42,078 nt of DNA from Planctomycetia bacterium (lineage in GTDB: Bacteria; Planctomycetota; UBA1135; UBA2386): NCBI GenBank assembly GCA_005776475.1, contig SXPB01000179.1, forward strand, positions 1 through 42,078. Reading direction: 5' to 3'. Below are positions 24,301 through 33,600 of this stretch, in pieces; position 1 is the stretch's first letter; each line of letters opens with the position of its first letter. Position numbers and translations under genes: made by a program. Below the pieces are notes generated by a model that saw only the letters and a program-made list of their open reading frames with translations, had not been told where the DNA came from and made no database searches.

Positions 24301-27300
24301 GCGCCGGCCCGGCACCGCTGCCCGGCACCGCGTCGGCGAGTGCGCATCCACTGCTCGGCACGCGCATCGAGTCCTCGCTGTTGGCCAACGGGCAGGCCCT
24401 GTTCCAGGCCCACATCGCCGCCACGCAACCCGCCTGGCTCGCCGACCACAAGGCTCTCGGCCAGGTGCTGCTGCCGGCGACGGCGATGCTCGAAGTGGCG
24501 CTGGCGGCCGAAGCAGCCGCCGGCACGCCGTTGCCGCTGGCCCTGCGCGACGTGACCTTGCGGGCGCCGCGGCCGTTGCGCGACGGCACGGTCACGTTGG
24601 AGCTGGTGCGCGCCCCCGCCGCCGGTGGCGGTGCACGGTTCACGCTGCATGGCCGCGACGACGACAGCTCGTTCCGCACGCACCTCGACGGCGAGAGCGG
24701 CCACGACTCGAAGCCGCCGCCAGCGCCGGTGAACCTGGCGGCCATCGCGCAGCGTTGCCCCGCAACGATGACGGCCACCGCGCTCTACGCGCGCGCCGGC
24801 GCAGCCCGCATCGACTACGGCCCGGCGTTCCGGCTCGTGCACTCGGTGCGCATCGGCGACCGCGAGGCGTTGACGACGGTGCAGCTGCCACCCGAACTGG
24901 ACGCCGACCCGTTCGTGCTGCATCCGGCCCTGCTCGACGCGTGCCTGCACGCAATCTTCGCCGCGAGCCCGAACGTCACGCAGCCGTTCCTGCCGATCGG
25001 CTTTGCCCAACTCATCGTGTTCCAACGTGGCACCACCCGCACCCACGTGCACCTTCGCCTGCAGCAGCCGAACGCGACGTCCCTCACCGCCGACCTGGAT
25101 CTGCTCGACGACCACGGCGGTGCGCTGGCGACGCTGCGCGGCCTGCAGTTGGTGCCGGCCGACGCCGATGCACTGCAGGCGGGCGACGTTCGCGACCTGC
25201 TGCACCATGTCGCCTGGGAAGTGGCGCCGCCGACATCGCCGTCGCCGCCGCCGACGCGCCTCGCGATCGTCGGCCATGCGGCGCTGGCGCACGAACTGGC
25301 GGCACGACTGCCGGCCGGCGGCACGCACGTGACTGCCGCCGCCGCCCTGCCCGCGGTGCTCGCCGCGCACCGCATCGACACCGTGCTGCTGCTCGCCACC
25401 GAACCACCGACGGCAACCACGGGCACGGCATGGCTGGCCCCGTTCCTCGAAGCACTGCAGGTGGCGCAGACGTCCGTTCGCCTGCCGCAGGCGATCCGCA
25501 TCGGCGTCGTCACGCACGGCACCTGCGATGCGGCGCCGGCCCCTGCCGCGCCAGCGCCGTTCGCCGCCACCGTGCACGGCCTGTGGCGCACGTTGGCCCT
25601 CGAACATCCGGCCACGCGACCGTTCCTGATCGACCTCGATCCGACGTTGCCGCCGCCCGCCCTAGCCGAACATGCCGCGGCGATCGCGGCCGAACTGCGC
25701 ACCGCCGGCGACGAGCCGGAAGTGGCGTTGCGCAGCGGCCAACGGCGGATCCGGCGATTGCGGCGCGGGGCGGGCCCCGGCGATCGGCTCGTGGTGCCGA
25801 CGACGCCGTTCCGGCTGCGCACGACGGCGTACGGTTGGTTCGAGCACCTCGCCTGCCAACCCCTCGCGCGCAAGAACCCCGGCCCCGACGAGATCGAAGT
25901 CGCGATGACGGCGGCGGCGCTGAACTTCAAGGACGTGCTGCACGCGCGCGGCATGCTGCGTGAGTTCGCCGAGCGCAACGGCATCCACCGCGCCGACCAG
26001 CAACCGCTGGGCTTCGAAGGCTGCGGTGTCGTCGTCGCTCGCGGCGCCAACGTGCGCGACATCGCCATCGGCGACACCGTCGTGGTGCAGGCAGTCGACT
26101 GCATCGCCAGCCACGTGACGTTGGCGGCGACGAATGCGTTCGTGCTGCCGGCGGGACTCGATGCGGTGGCAGCAGCCGGCAGCCCGATCGTCGGCGCCAC
26201 CGTGTTGCATGCGTTGGCAGACCTCGCTCGCGTGCAGGCCGGCGAAACGGTGCTGGTGCACGCCGCGGCCGGCGGCGTCGGGCAAGCGGCGATCGCGTGG
26301 CTGCGCGCGCAGGGCTGTCGCGTGCTGGCCACAACCAGTGCAAGCAAGCGCGCGTTCGTGCAGGGACTCGGCGTCGAGGTCGTCGGCGACAGCCGCGGCG
26401 GGGACTTCAGCCCTGCGGTGCTCGCCGCCACGGCGAACCGGGGTGTCGATGTCGTGCTCAACACACTGAGCGGCGACACGGTGCCGAGCAGCCTGCGCGC
26501 CTTGCGCCGCAATGGCCGCTTCGTCGAACTCGGCAAGCTCGGCGTATGGAGTGCCGAGCAGGTTCGCGGCGAACGCCCCGACGTGACCTTCTTCGCCTTC
26601 GATCTCGGCGACGAGTATGCGCGCGATCCGCTTCTCGCCCCGCGCCTGCTCGCCCGCGTGCGCAACGCACTGGTCGATGGCTCACTGCGGCCACCGACGA
26701 CGACGGTGGTCCCGCTGGCGCGCGTGCGCACCGCCTTCCACCATCTGTCCAAGGGCCACCACACCGGGAAGGTCGTCGTGTCGTTGCCGCAACGCGACCG
26801 CGACGGCCTGCGCCCCGACCGCACGTTCCTGCTGACCGGTGCTTCCGGCGGCATCGCGCCGGCGATCGCGAACGCGCTCGCCGATGCCGGCGCCCGCCAG
26901 CTCGCGCTGCTGTCGCGCAGCGTGGTCGAGCCCGGCTTCCTCGCGTCGCTGCGAGCACGCGGCGTCGCCGTGACGACCGTGCGCGTCGACGTCACCGACC
27001 GCGTGGCGCTGGCGGCGGCATTGCAGACGATCCGCGCGAACCACCCGCCGATCGGCGGCGTCGTGCACGCCGCCGGAACGCTGGCCGATGCGATGCTGGT
27101 GGCGCTCGATGGCGCCCACGCCACCACCGCGCTGGCCCCCAAGGTCGCGGGTGCGTTGTTGCTCGACGAACTGCTCGCCGCCGACCCGCTCGAGCACTTC
27201 GTGCTGCTCGGTTCGATGGCCGCCACGCTCGGCAATCCCGGCCAGGCCGCCTACGCCGCCGCCAACTCGTTCCTCGAGGCGTTCGCCTCGTGGCGTCGTT

Positions 27301-27956
27301 CGCGCGGCCGGCCGGCGACGACGATCGCATTCGGGCCATGGGACGGCGGCGGCATGGCGACGCGGCTCGACGAACGTCTGCGGGCCCGGCTCCGGCAATC
27401 GGGCGTGTCGCTGCTACCCGCTGCGACGGCCGCCCGTCTGCTCCTGCTGCATCGCGATCCCGGCCACGACCTCGCCGTGCTGCCGGTGCGCTGGGCGGAG
27501 TGGATGCAACCGTTCCGCGGTGTCGTACCCAAGGCGCTGCTCGCGCTGCAACCGGCCCACAAGCCGCAGACCACGCCGGCGCGACTCGACTTCGCAAAGA
27601 TGCCGGTCGACGAACGCAGCCGCACCCTGCGATCCGGTGTACGCGCCCAGATCGCGACGGTGCTCGGCTTCGCGGATCCCGAGCACCTGGCGCTGGACCG
27701 CACCTTCCGTGACTTCGGCCTCGATTCGCTGCTCGCGGTCGATGCCAAGGACCGTCTCGAGCGCCTCACCGGTCTCGTCCTGCCGGCGACGCTGCTGTTC
27801 GACCATCCGGATCTCGAACGGTTGGTCGCGCATCTGCACGACCTGCTGTTTTCCGCCACGGCGACGCCGGCCTCCGCCGACCTGGCACCGGCCATCGCGG
27901 CCGAGCTGCGACACGACGCGAACGCATCCAGCAGTGGGAAGACCCACCCGGCGTGA
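21327..27956 (+). CDS. Type I polyketide synthase, single fully reducing module: ACP-KS-AT-DH-ER-KR-ACP
   Basis: The ATG at 21327 overlaps the previous stop and gives 2,209 residues. Domains: N-terminal ACP (about 15-105; [10 protein letters not shown], phosphopantetheine Ser61); KS (about 120-545; DTACSGSL with Cys291, [15 protein letters not shown]); AT (about 650-940; GQGAQ, GHSVGDF with Ser737, HAFH at 836-839, indicating malonyl-CoA); DH (about 1007-1290; [11 protein letters not shown] with His1041, LLDACLH with Asp1204); a structural KR-like stretch; ER (about 1497-1820; [11 protein letters not shown]); KR (about 1830-2050; TGASGGI, Ser1963, Tyr1976); C-terminal ACP ([10 protein letters not shown], Ser2134). 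All catalytic residues appear intact, so one round yields a saturated two-carbon extension. No thioesterase, reductase or condensation domain follows. The leading ACP is a natural acceptor for the acyl ligase product. Confidence 0.95.
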   Translation: MNGSERGLPGWLRARLEALPESARAATLLAHVRSRGAWFLQLASADAIEPQAPWTALGLDSLRAVDFRGELARDLDLDLRSTLLFDQPNPQALVAHLLERLPAAAPAAPRVQDSPTTGHEPIAIVGAACRFPGGESLDEFRQMLVEGRDAVAPIPPERFDVAAYYDPDPNADGKLYVREAALLSHIDRFDAACFGISPREAVMLDPQQRLLLETSLHALEHANLPAASLRGGRVGVYVGMRASAYFDSQSGRTAAEATAYQATGNEISTAAGRIAYTFGFQGPCYALDTACSGSLVAVHVAVRALRARECDVALAGGVNTIYDPVTMSGLCRARMLSPDGRSKTFDASANGYGRGEGCGIVVLKRLSDALAAGDRVLAIVRGTSINQDGRSGGLTVPHGPAQTAVIHDALADAGVGIDAIDYVEAHGTGTALGDPIEVGALDAAFAGRTRPLPIGSVKTNIGHLEAAAGISGLLKVVLALQARTLPKNLHFRTGNPHIDWQHSLVRVVTTTTPLPNDREVFAGVSSFGFSGTNCHVVLSSPAAASPLCAPVAVAQGPGPWLLPLQAATPEALRALAGAHAEALATNAVALADWCHATAVGRADASHRAAFVAMQREDLAAALRAFANGNDAAATAHGHAAAPAPPVAFLFPGQGAQRAGMGRELHAEEPVFRDAFDAAAARLADVLPAPLPELTFGARTDLLDRTDATQPVLCAYELALLALFRSVGVQPEQVIGHSVGDFPAAVAAGVMDGGDALRLCAARGRLMVERCPPGGMLVVQAPRDRWQGQLAAFPHVSIAVQNAEANTTVGGDVRELLALQRQLEAAGVPARMLPVSHAFHTAHTEPMLSPFAELVAGVRLRPPERGFVDCRRGGLVDAEVTTAAHWRAHVRERVDFQQGLRTLAQGPCRVWIELGPTPMLAALAREAAGRSVRVLCAQRPGHVGRAGFLAVLADAWVLGIEVDLAAANHGRGAARATLPSYPLQRQRFWLERSAGPAPLPGTASASAHPLLGTRIESSLLANGQALFQAHIAATQPAWLADHKALGQVLLPATAMLEVALAAEAAAGTPLPLALRDVTLRAPRPLRDGTVTLELVRAPAAGGGARFTLHGRDDDSSFRTHLDGESGHDSKPPPAPVNLAAIAQRCPATMTATALYARAGAARIDYGPAFRLVHSVRIGDREALTTVQLPPELDADPFVLHPALLDACLHAIFAASPNVTQPFLPIGFAQLIVFQRGTTRTHVHLRLQQPNATSLTADLDLLDDHGGALATLRGLQLVPADADALQAGDVRDLLHHVAWEVAPPTSPSPPPTRLAIVGHAALAHELAARLPAGGTHVTAAAALPAVLAAHRIDTVLLLATEPPTATTGTAWLAPFLEALQVAQTSVRLPQAIRIGVVTHGTCDAAPAPAAPAPFAATVHGLWRTLALEHPATRPFLIDLDPTLPPPALAEHAAAIAAELRTAGDEPEVALRSGQRRIRRLRRGAGPGDRLVVPTTPFRLRTTAYGWFEHLACQPLARKNPGPDEIEVAMTAAALNFKDVLHARGMLREFAERNGIHRADQQPLGFEGCGVVVARGANVRDIAIGDTVVVQAVDCIASHVTLAATNAFVLPAGLDAVAAAGSPIVGATVLHALADLARVQAGETVLVHAAAGGVGQAAIAWLRAQGCRVLATTSASKRAFVQGLGVEVVGDSRGGDFSPAVLAATANRGVDVVLNTLSGDTVPSSLRALRRNGRFVELGKLGVWSAEQVRGERPDVTFFAFDLGDEYARDPLLAPRLLARVRNALVDGSLRPPTTTVVPLARVRTAFHHLSKGHHTGKVVVSLPQRDRDGLRPDRTFLLTGASGGIAPAIANALADAGARQLALLSRSVVEPGFLASLRARGVAVTTVRVDVTDRVALAAALQTIRANHPPIGGVVHAAGTLADAMLVALDGAHATTALAPKVAGALLLDELLAADPLEHFVLLGSMAATLGNPGQAAYAAANSFLEAFASWRRSRGRPATTIAFGPWDGGGMATRLDERLRARLRQSGVSLLPAATAARLLLLHRDPGHDLAVLPVRWAEWMQPFRGVVPKALLALQPAHKPQTTPARLDFAKMPVDERSRTLRSGVRAQIATVLGFADPEHLALDRTFRDFGLDSLLAVDAKDRLERLTGLVLPATLLFDHPDLERLVAHLHDLLFSATATPASADLAPAIAAELRHDANASSSGKTHPA

Positions 27957-27996
27957 CGTTCGCGCGTTCGCAGCTGCGGCTTGCGTACTGACGCGG

Positions 27997-28004
27997 GCTA
28001 TGGT
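27997..28004 (+). promoter_or_regulatory. -10 box (GCTATGGT) of the secreted hydrolase gene
   Basis: TATGGT ends six bases before the ATG at 28011, so the transcript would begin at or beside the start codon. It suggests the hydrolase has its own promoter and is not simply the fourth gene of the PKS transcript. No -35 is evident. Confidence 0.4.
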
Positions 28005-28010
28005 GCCCGC

Positions 28011-29345
28011 ATGCCGCGCTCCGTGCCGTTGTCGAAGTTCGCTGTCGCCGTGCTGGCGCTTGCGCCCATGGCACTCGCCCAGCAGGAACCGCTCGCAACG
28101 GTGCGCACGTGGTTCGCGACGCCCGTCGCGAACCGTGGCGCTGCCCCCGGCGCCGATGTCGCTGTCGATGCCGCCGCGATCGCGAAGTGGCTGCCCGACC
28201 TGACCGCCGCGTGCCGCGACGGCGACCGCGCGCTCGGCCGCGAAACGCTGCCGCCGATCGAACCCGATCCGGAGCAGGCGATGCTCGCCCGCGAACTGCG
28301 GGTCGGCGACTTCACGTTCCCCTACGTGCTGCTGGCGAAGGGCGAACGCCCCGCCGGCGGCTGGCCGCTCTACCTGTGCCTGCACGGCGGCGGCGGCAAC
28401 GGCGAGGCCAAGGGACCGCATGCGTGGGACGTCAACGACCGCGAGTGGGCGGCGCAGAAGACGCTGTGGGCGCGCATCTATCCGTCGCCCGGCCTCTACT
28501 TCATCCCGCGCATGGCCGACGACCGGCAAGGGCGGTGGTACTTCGACCACAACCAGGCCGCGTTCGACGACGTGATCCGGCAGGCGATCCTGTTCCGCGA
28601 CGTCGATCCCGACCGCGTCTACCTGATGGGCATCAGCGAAGGCGGCTACGGCGCGATCCGGTTCGCCGGCAACCGGCCCGACCGGTTCGCTGCGTGTGGC
28701 GGCATGGCGGCGGCCGAGCCGCTCGCCACGTCGCCGCCGGAGAACATGCGGAACGTCGCGCTGCGGATCGACATCGGCGAGAAGGACACGATGTTCGATC
28801 GCGTCGGCCTGGCGCGGCGCATGGGCGAACGGCTCGGCGAGCTGCACAGCCAGGACGCGCGCGGCTACGACTTCGTCGTCAACGTGCAGGCGGGCCGCGG
28901 CCACGGCATCGACTACCGGCCGTGCCCGCAGTGGCTCGCGACCAAGGTGCGCAATGCGCGGCCGGATCGCATCGTGTGGAGCGTGCGGCCGTTCCACACC
29001 ACGCTGGCGCTGCAGAACGGCTGGCTCGCGCTCGACGCGGCACCGACGACGATGCCGCTGCACCTCACCGCGACGTTGCGCGACAACAGGCTCGAACTGC
29101 TCGCCGAGATCGACGACGCGGACAAGCCGGGGGCGCGCCAGCCAGCGCCGAACGGTCGCGTGCTGGTCCGCCTCGATGCGCAACTCTGCGACCTCACGCG
29201 CCCCGTGGCGATCCGCGTCAACGGCAAGGAGCGGGCGGCGGCGCAACCGCAGACGACGCTGGCGACGATGGTGCGCACGCTCGCCGAACGCGGCGACCCG
29301 CGGCTGTGCTTCCCGGCCGAGCTCGTCGTCGAATTGGCGCCGTGA
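28011..29345 (+). CDS. Secreted alpha/beta hydrolase (esterase/depolymerase-like)
   Basis: I use the ATG at 28011 (MPRSVPLSKFAVAVLALAPMALAQQ), which gives a clear signal peptide and 444 residues. The hydrolase core has an oxyanion region (WPLYLCLHGGGGNGEAKG) and the nucleophile elbow LMGISEGGYGAIRFA. An Asp (DIGEKDTMFDR) and a His (AGRGHGIDYRP) are well placed to complete a catalytic triad. A C-terminal beta-rich part of about 120 residues follows. It resembles PHB-depolymerase or feruloyl-esterase type enzymes, but the substrate cannot be inferred. It lies 54 bases after the PKS on the same strand. Because it is exported, it is unlikely to be the missing release thioesterase, and membership of the cluster is uncertain. 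Confidence 0.85.
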   Translation: MPRSVPLSKFAVAVLALAPMALAQQEPLATVRTWFATPVANRGAAPGADVAVDAAAIAKWLPDLTAACRDGDRALGRETLPPIEPDPEQAMLARELRVGDFTFPYVLLAKGERPAGGWPLYLCLHGGGGNGEAKGPHAWDVNDREWAAQKTLWARIYPSPGLYFIPRMADDRQGRWYFDHNQAAFDDVIRQAILFRDVDPDRVYLMGISEGGYGAIRFAGNRPDRFAACGGMAAAEPLATSPPENMRNVALRIDIGEKDTMFDRVGLARRMGERLGELHSQDARGYDFVVNVQAGRGHGIDYRPCPQWLATKVRNARPDRIVWSVRPFHTTLALQNGWLALDAAPTTMPLHLTATLRDNRLELLAEIDDADKPGARQPAPNGRVLVRLDAQLCDLTRPVAIRVNGKERAAAQPQTTLATMVRTLAERGDPRLCFPAELVVELAP

Positions 29346-29348
29346 CGA

Positions 29349-30650
29349 TCAGCCGAGCCGCACGACGTCGCCATCGCGTTCGGCGCGACCATCGGCGACC
29401 AGGCGTTCGATCGCGGCGGCCATCACGTCCTTCACCACGGCCCCGAGCCGCGTGATCTGGAAGCAGCGCGCCGCTTCGCGGGCAAGGTCTTCGGTGGCCA
29501 GCGCCTGGTGTTGCCGCAGCAACCACACCATCGCGTGCACGATCTCGACCTGCGGCAGGTCCTCGACGCCGCGTTCCCGCTCGGCACCATCCTCTGGCAC
29601 CCGGAAGCCGCGGAAGTCGGCGGGGTCGCCGCGATCGGACCACACCACGTCGTCGACCACGGCAGCGTTGGCTGCCAACGCCGAGCGCACGCGTTCGCGA
29701 ACCCGCTCGGTCAAGCGCGACAGACCCCATGCCGCCCCGACGAGGCGGCACAGGCGGTCGAACACCACCGGCTGCTCCGCGGCGATCACCGTCGCCACCT
29801 GCGTGCGCAGGAGGCGAAGTGCGGTTGCGGCCTGGAACTCTTCGGGCGTACCCGCCACTGGCAGTTCGCACCCGCGGTACGGACGTGGACCGTCGGGGTC
29901 GACCGGCGGCGCCGAACTCGGCTCGCCTGGGCCTGGTCCGGGCGCGGGCGCCGCCGCAGGCGCCGCCGCCGCCGGCGCCGCGGTCCCGACGGGTGGTTCC
30001 GTCACCGACTGCTGCACCCGCGCGACGGGAACGGCGGCAGCGGCAGCAGCAGCAGCTTCGCGTGCCGCCGCCAGCGCCTGTTCGATGCGCGCGATCTCGC
30101 CGTCCGGGTCCTGCCAGAAGTCGGTCGACCAGACCCGATGCAGCCGCCAACCGAGCCCACGCAGCACCGCCGCGCGCAGCCGATCGCGATCGCGCGCCGT
30201 CGCCGCGCTGTGGTAGCTCGCACCGTCGCACTCGATGCCGAGCAGATACCGGCCCGGCGCCTCGCGATCGACGATCGCGAGATCGATGCGGTAGCCGGAA
30301 CAACCGATCTGCGTGTGCACTTCGTGGCCGCGCGCCGCCAACGCCTCGCGCACCGCATCCTCGAACGGCGACTCCGTGCCGCGCGACGGGTCGCGCGCCG
30401 TTGCCGCGGCCAGCGCCGCCGTGCCGCGCACCGCATAGTCGAGGAACGTGCGCAGGTGCTGGGCGCCGAGGGCCGCCGTGCGATTGGCGACCTGTTCGGG
30501 ACCGACCGAGGTGAACACCACGAGTTCGCGGCGGGCGCGCGTGACCGCGACGTTGAGGCGCCGCTCGCCACCTTGCAGGTTGAGCGGCCCGTAGTTCTCG
30601 TACAGGCGGCCCTGCGCGTCGGGGCCGTAGCCGATCGAGAACAGGATCAC
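29349..30650 (-). CDS. C-terminal fragment of the DUF4011 helicase: helicase end, Vsr-like nuclease, DUF3320
   Basis: This frame is the direct in-frame continuation of the 30657-35240 gene after one TAA. The listed start is an internal GTG (the V of the family RDVILFSIGYGP block), not a natural start, and I see no ribosome site. It encodes the last helicase motif (GGERRLNVAVTRARRELVVFTS), then a PD-(D/E)xK nuclease of the Vsr/MTES_1575 type (SPFEDAVREALAARGHEVHTQIG, RIDLAIVD, LLGIECDGASYH, VWSTDFWQDP). An Ala/Pro linker and a DUF3320 domain at the end (VEIVHAMVWLLRQHQALATEDLAREAARCF) follow. The nuclease residues D and ExD look intact. On its own it would lack the ATPase, so it is best read as the tail of an interrupted gene. 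It is convergent with the hydrolase, three bases away. Confidence 0.8.
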   Translation of the reverse strand: MILFSIGYGPDAQGRLYENYGPLNLQGGERRLNVAVTRARRELVVFTSVGPEQVANRTAALGAQHLRTFLDYAVRGTAALAAATARDPSRGTESPFEDAVREALAARGHEVHTQIGCSGYRIDLAIVDREAPGRYLLGIECDGASYHSAATARDRDRLRAAVLRGLGWRLHRVWSTDFWQDPDGEIARIEQALAAAREAAAAAAAAVPVARVQQSVTEPPVGTAAPAAAAPAAAPAPGPGPGEPSSAPPVDPDGPRPYRGCELPVAGTPEEFQAATALRLLRTQVATVIAAEQPVVFDRLCRLVGAAWGLSRLTERVRERVRSALAANAAVVDDVVWSDRGDPADFRGFRVPEDGAERERGVEDLPQVEIVHAMVWLLRQHQALATEDLAREAARCFQITRLGAVVKDVMAAAIERLVADGRAERDGDVVRLG

Positions 30651-30656
30651 GTCGCG

Positions 30657-30665
30657 TTAGTCGCA
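30657..30665 (-). other. Nonsense site: TGC-GAC-TAA in place of conserved G-D-E
   Basis: In the coding direction the sequence is GTG CAG TGC GAC TAA CGC GAC GTG ATC. The family motif VQGDERDVI would need GGC and GAA/GAG here. Two G-to-T changes six bases apart would turn GGC-GAC-GAA into TGC-GAC-TAA. The frame is unchanged on both sides. Confidence 0.8.
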
Positions 30666-33600
30666 CTGCACGTTCTCGAGGTTCTTCACGAACAACGGCT
30701 CGGCGGCGGCGCCGAACGCAGCCTCGATCGCCGGGTCTTCGCGCCGCTTCTGGTCGAGCAGGTCTTCGATCAACACCTGCTGCTTCTGGCTGAAGGTGAC
30801 GATGCCGATGCTCTCGCGAGCGCGAACGGGATCGAGCAGGCGGGCCACCACTTCGGCGACCAGTGCCTCGGCCTCGATGCGGTTCTGCTGCGACCCCGCG
30901 CGATCGTAGACGCCGGCCACGCGCACGCAGCGCACGCCGAGTCCGGGGGCGATCGCCGCGGGCGCCGGGAACGTCAACAGCCGGTTCTTGTAGTAGTGGT
31001 GGTTGCTGAACGCGATCAGCGACTCGTGGCGACTCCGGTAGTGCCAATCGAGATGCAGGCGCGGCAGGCCGGCGGCGCCGCATTCGTCGAGCACGCTCTC
31101 GAGATCCTCGGGGATCTCGTCGCTGCCGATCTCGTCGCCTTGCGCCTGCCGCTGGAAGAACGACGTCGGCGGCAACTGGCGGCTGTCGCCGACGCACACC
31201 AGCGACGCGCCGCGGCCGATCGCGCCGACGGCATCCCACATCGGGATCTGCGATGCTTCGTCGAACACCACGAGATCGAACCGCTGCGCGCCGCGGGCCA
31301 GGAACTGCGCCACCGACAGCGGGCTCATCAGCACGCACGGCGCCAGCCGGCCGAGCAGGCCGGGGATCTCGGCCAACAGACGCCGCACCGGCTTGTGCCG
31401 GCGCTGCTTCTTCACTTCGCGTTCGAGGATGCCGAGTTCGCTGCTGGCCACCGTGGTGTCGCGCAACTGCGGTACAGCGGCGGCGAGGCGCGCGCGCACG
31501 ACCGCGGCGGCGAGGCGGATCTGCCGCTGGTCCAATTCGACGAAGCGCGCGATCGCCCGTTCGTGGTCGAGCCCGCGGAAGCGCGCCAGCTCGGGTTCGC
31601 GCGCATGCACACCGTCGAGCCAGGCCTGCAGGAACGAGGCGCGGAACGTCGGCACCAGCGCCGGCGACGCAACCTCGCCGCGCGCATGATCCGCAACGAG
31701 TGGCGCCGTGCCCGCAGCGACGGCGGCATTCGCGGCCGCCTGGTAGGCGCAGTAGTCGCGCAGCATGGGCTCCGACGAGCGCCACCGTTCGCAGCGCGCA
31801 ACCACCGTCGGCAACAACCCGGCCTGGTCCGCAGCCCCGAACGCCAGGTTCTCGTCGACGTCGAGCAGTGCCTGCGCTTCGGCAGTCGCGGCGACGAACT
31901 CGTCGTGCGCACGTTCGCAGGCGGCGATCGCCGGTCCGGCCGGGTTGCCACCCGAGGCCACGGCCTCGCACAAGCGCGCCATCGCCTCCAGGCAGGCGGC
32001 GTCGGGGACCAACGTGCCGGGCGCCAACTGCAGCAGCAGCCGCCGCACCTGCCGCACCTGCTGCACGAACTGCTCGACCTGCGCCCAGTCGGCGAGACCG
32101 GAACGCCAATGTGCGCCGACGGCAGCCGCCAACGCGGCATGCGTCGCCAACGAACGTTCCTCGGCCCGCACCCGCTGCGCCAGCTCGAGATCGGCGCGCA
32201 CCGCGGCAGCGCCACCGACGGCCCCGATGGCCGAGGCGCGCAATTCGGCCTTCACCGGACGCAGGCGCCACCAGCCCAGCACGAAGAACGAGTCGGCAGC
32301 GCGTGCGGCCGCGGCGTGCAGACGATCGATGTCGAGTGCGAGCAGTTCACGCCGCCACCGCGGCGCCAGTTGCGCCCACAGGGCATCGCGGTTGCGCCCG
32401 GTCACCAACGCCGGCGCCAGCGCAGCCTCGACAACGTGCCAATCGGCGCGCACCAGCGAGGCCGGTGGCAACGACGGCGCCTTCGCGAAGCGCAGCAGTT
32501 CGAGCAGCACGGCCACCTGGTTGCGGCTCGGCCCGGCGGCCGGCAGCAGCCGCTCACAACCGAACGCTGCGGCAACCGGCACCAACGCCGCCGCCAACGC
32601 CTGGGCCGCCGCCGCGAACCGCTGCGCCATGGGCGCGACCTGGCGAGCCAACGCCGGCGTCCAGTCGGTGCGGCGCACGCCGTAGAACGCGTGGCGCGCC
32701 GGCACGCCGAGGGGCGTCGCACAGCCAGCCAGCGTCGCGATCGCCGTCGCCGCCTGGGTCACCTTCTCGGCGGCGGCGCCGGCGAGCGCCGGCATCGCCA
32801 CCACGCGCGTGCCGCGCAAACGCACCAGTTCGGCGATCGCCGCGAACACCGAACCCCCGTGTTCGCGCGGTCGATGCAGGTCGTGCACCAACCGGTTGAG
32901 CTGCGCCCGCGCCTGCTGCAGTTCGGCGGCGACCTTCGCCCAATCGGCGGGCTCCCGCTGCTGGCCCACTTCGAGCGCCGAGCGCAATTGCTCGAGCACG
33001 GCCTTCGGACCGCTCTTGCTGGAGTGCAGTTCGAGGCAGAACGGGCCGAGCCCGACCTCGGCGAGGCGACGCTGCACGACTTCGAGCGCGGCGCGTTTCT
33101 CAGCGACGAAGAGCACGCGCTTGCCGGTGGCCACCGACTGCGCGATCAGGTTGGTGATCGTCGGCGACTTGCCGGTGCCGGGCGGGCCTTCGAGCACGAA
33201 CGAGCGCCCGCCCGCCGCCGCCAGCACCGCCGCCACCTGGCTCGAATCCGCGTCCTTGAGGCAGAAGGTCGCCGCCGGGTCCGTCGCGTCCAGTTGTTCG
33301 CGCGGGACCTCGGGCGCGTCCTGCGCAAAGCCGATGCCGGGCCGCTCGACGAGGTGCTGCAACACCGGGCTCTGCAACAGGCCCTCGCGATCGGCGAGGT
33401 CGAGCCACATCAGGTACTTGGTGAACGAGAAAAAGCCGATGCACGCGGTCGGCTCCACTTCCCAGCGCGGCATCGCCAGCGCGGCGACGCGGAACGCATC
33501 GAGCACCGCCCGCACGTCGACACCGGACTCGCCTTCGGGCGGCGTGTCGCCGAGCGCCACGCGCAGGTCGAAGTCGTGCAGGAACTGCAACAACGTCTGG

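Noticed and set aside
21456-25607. A 1,383-residue minus-strand ORF inside the PKS
   Set aside because: Low-complexity Arg/Gly/His translation antisense to intact KS, AT and DH domains; a shadow.
28011-29345. The secreted hydrolase as the release thioesterase of the PKS
   Set aside because: It carries a signal peptide and its own -10 box, so it would not meet the cytoplasmic PKS.
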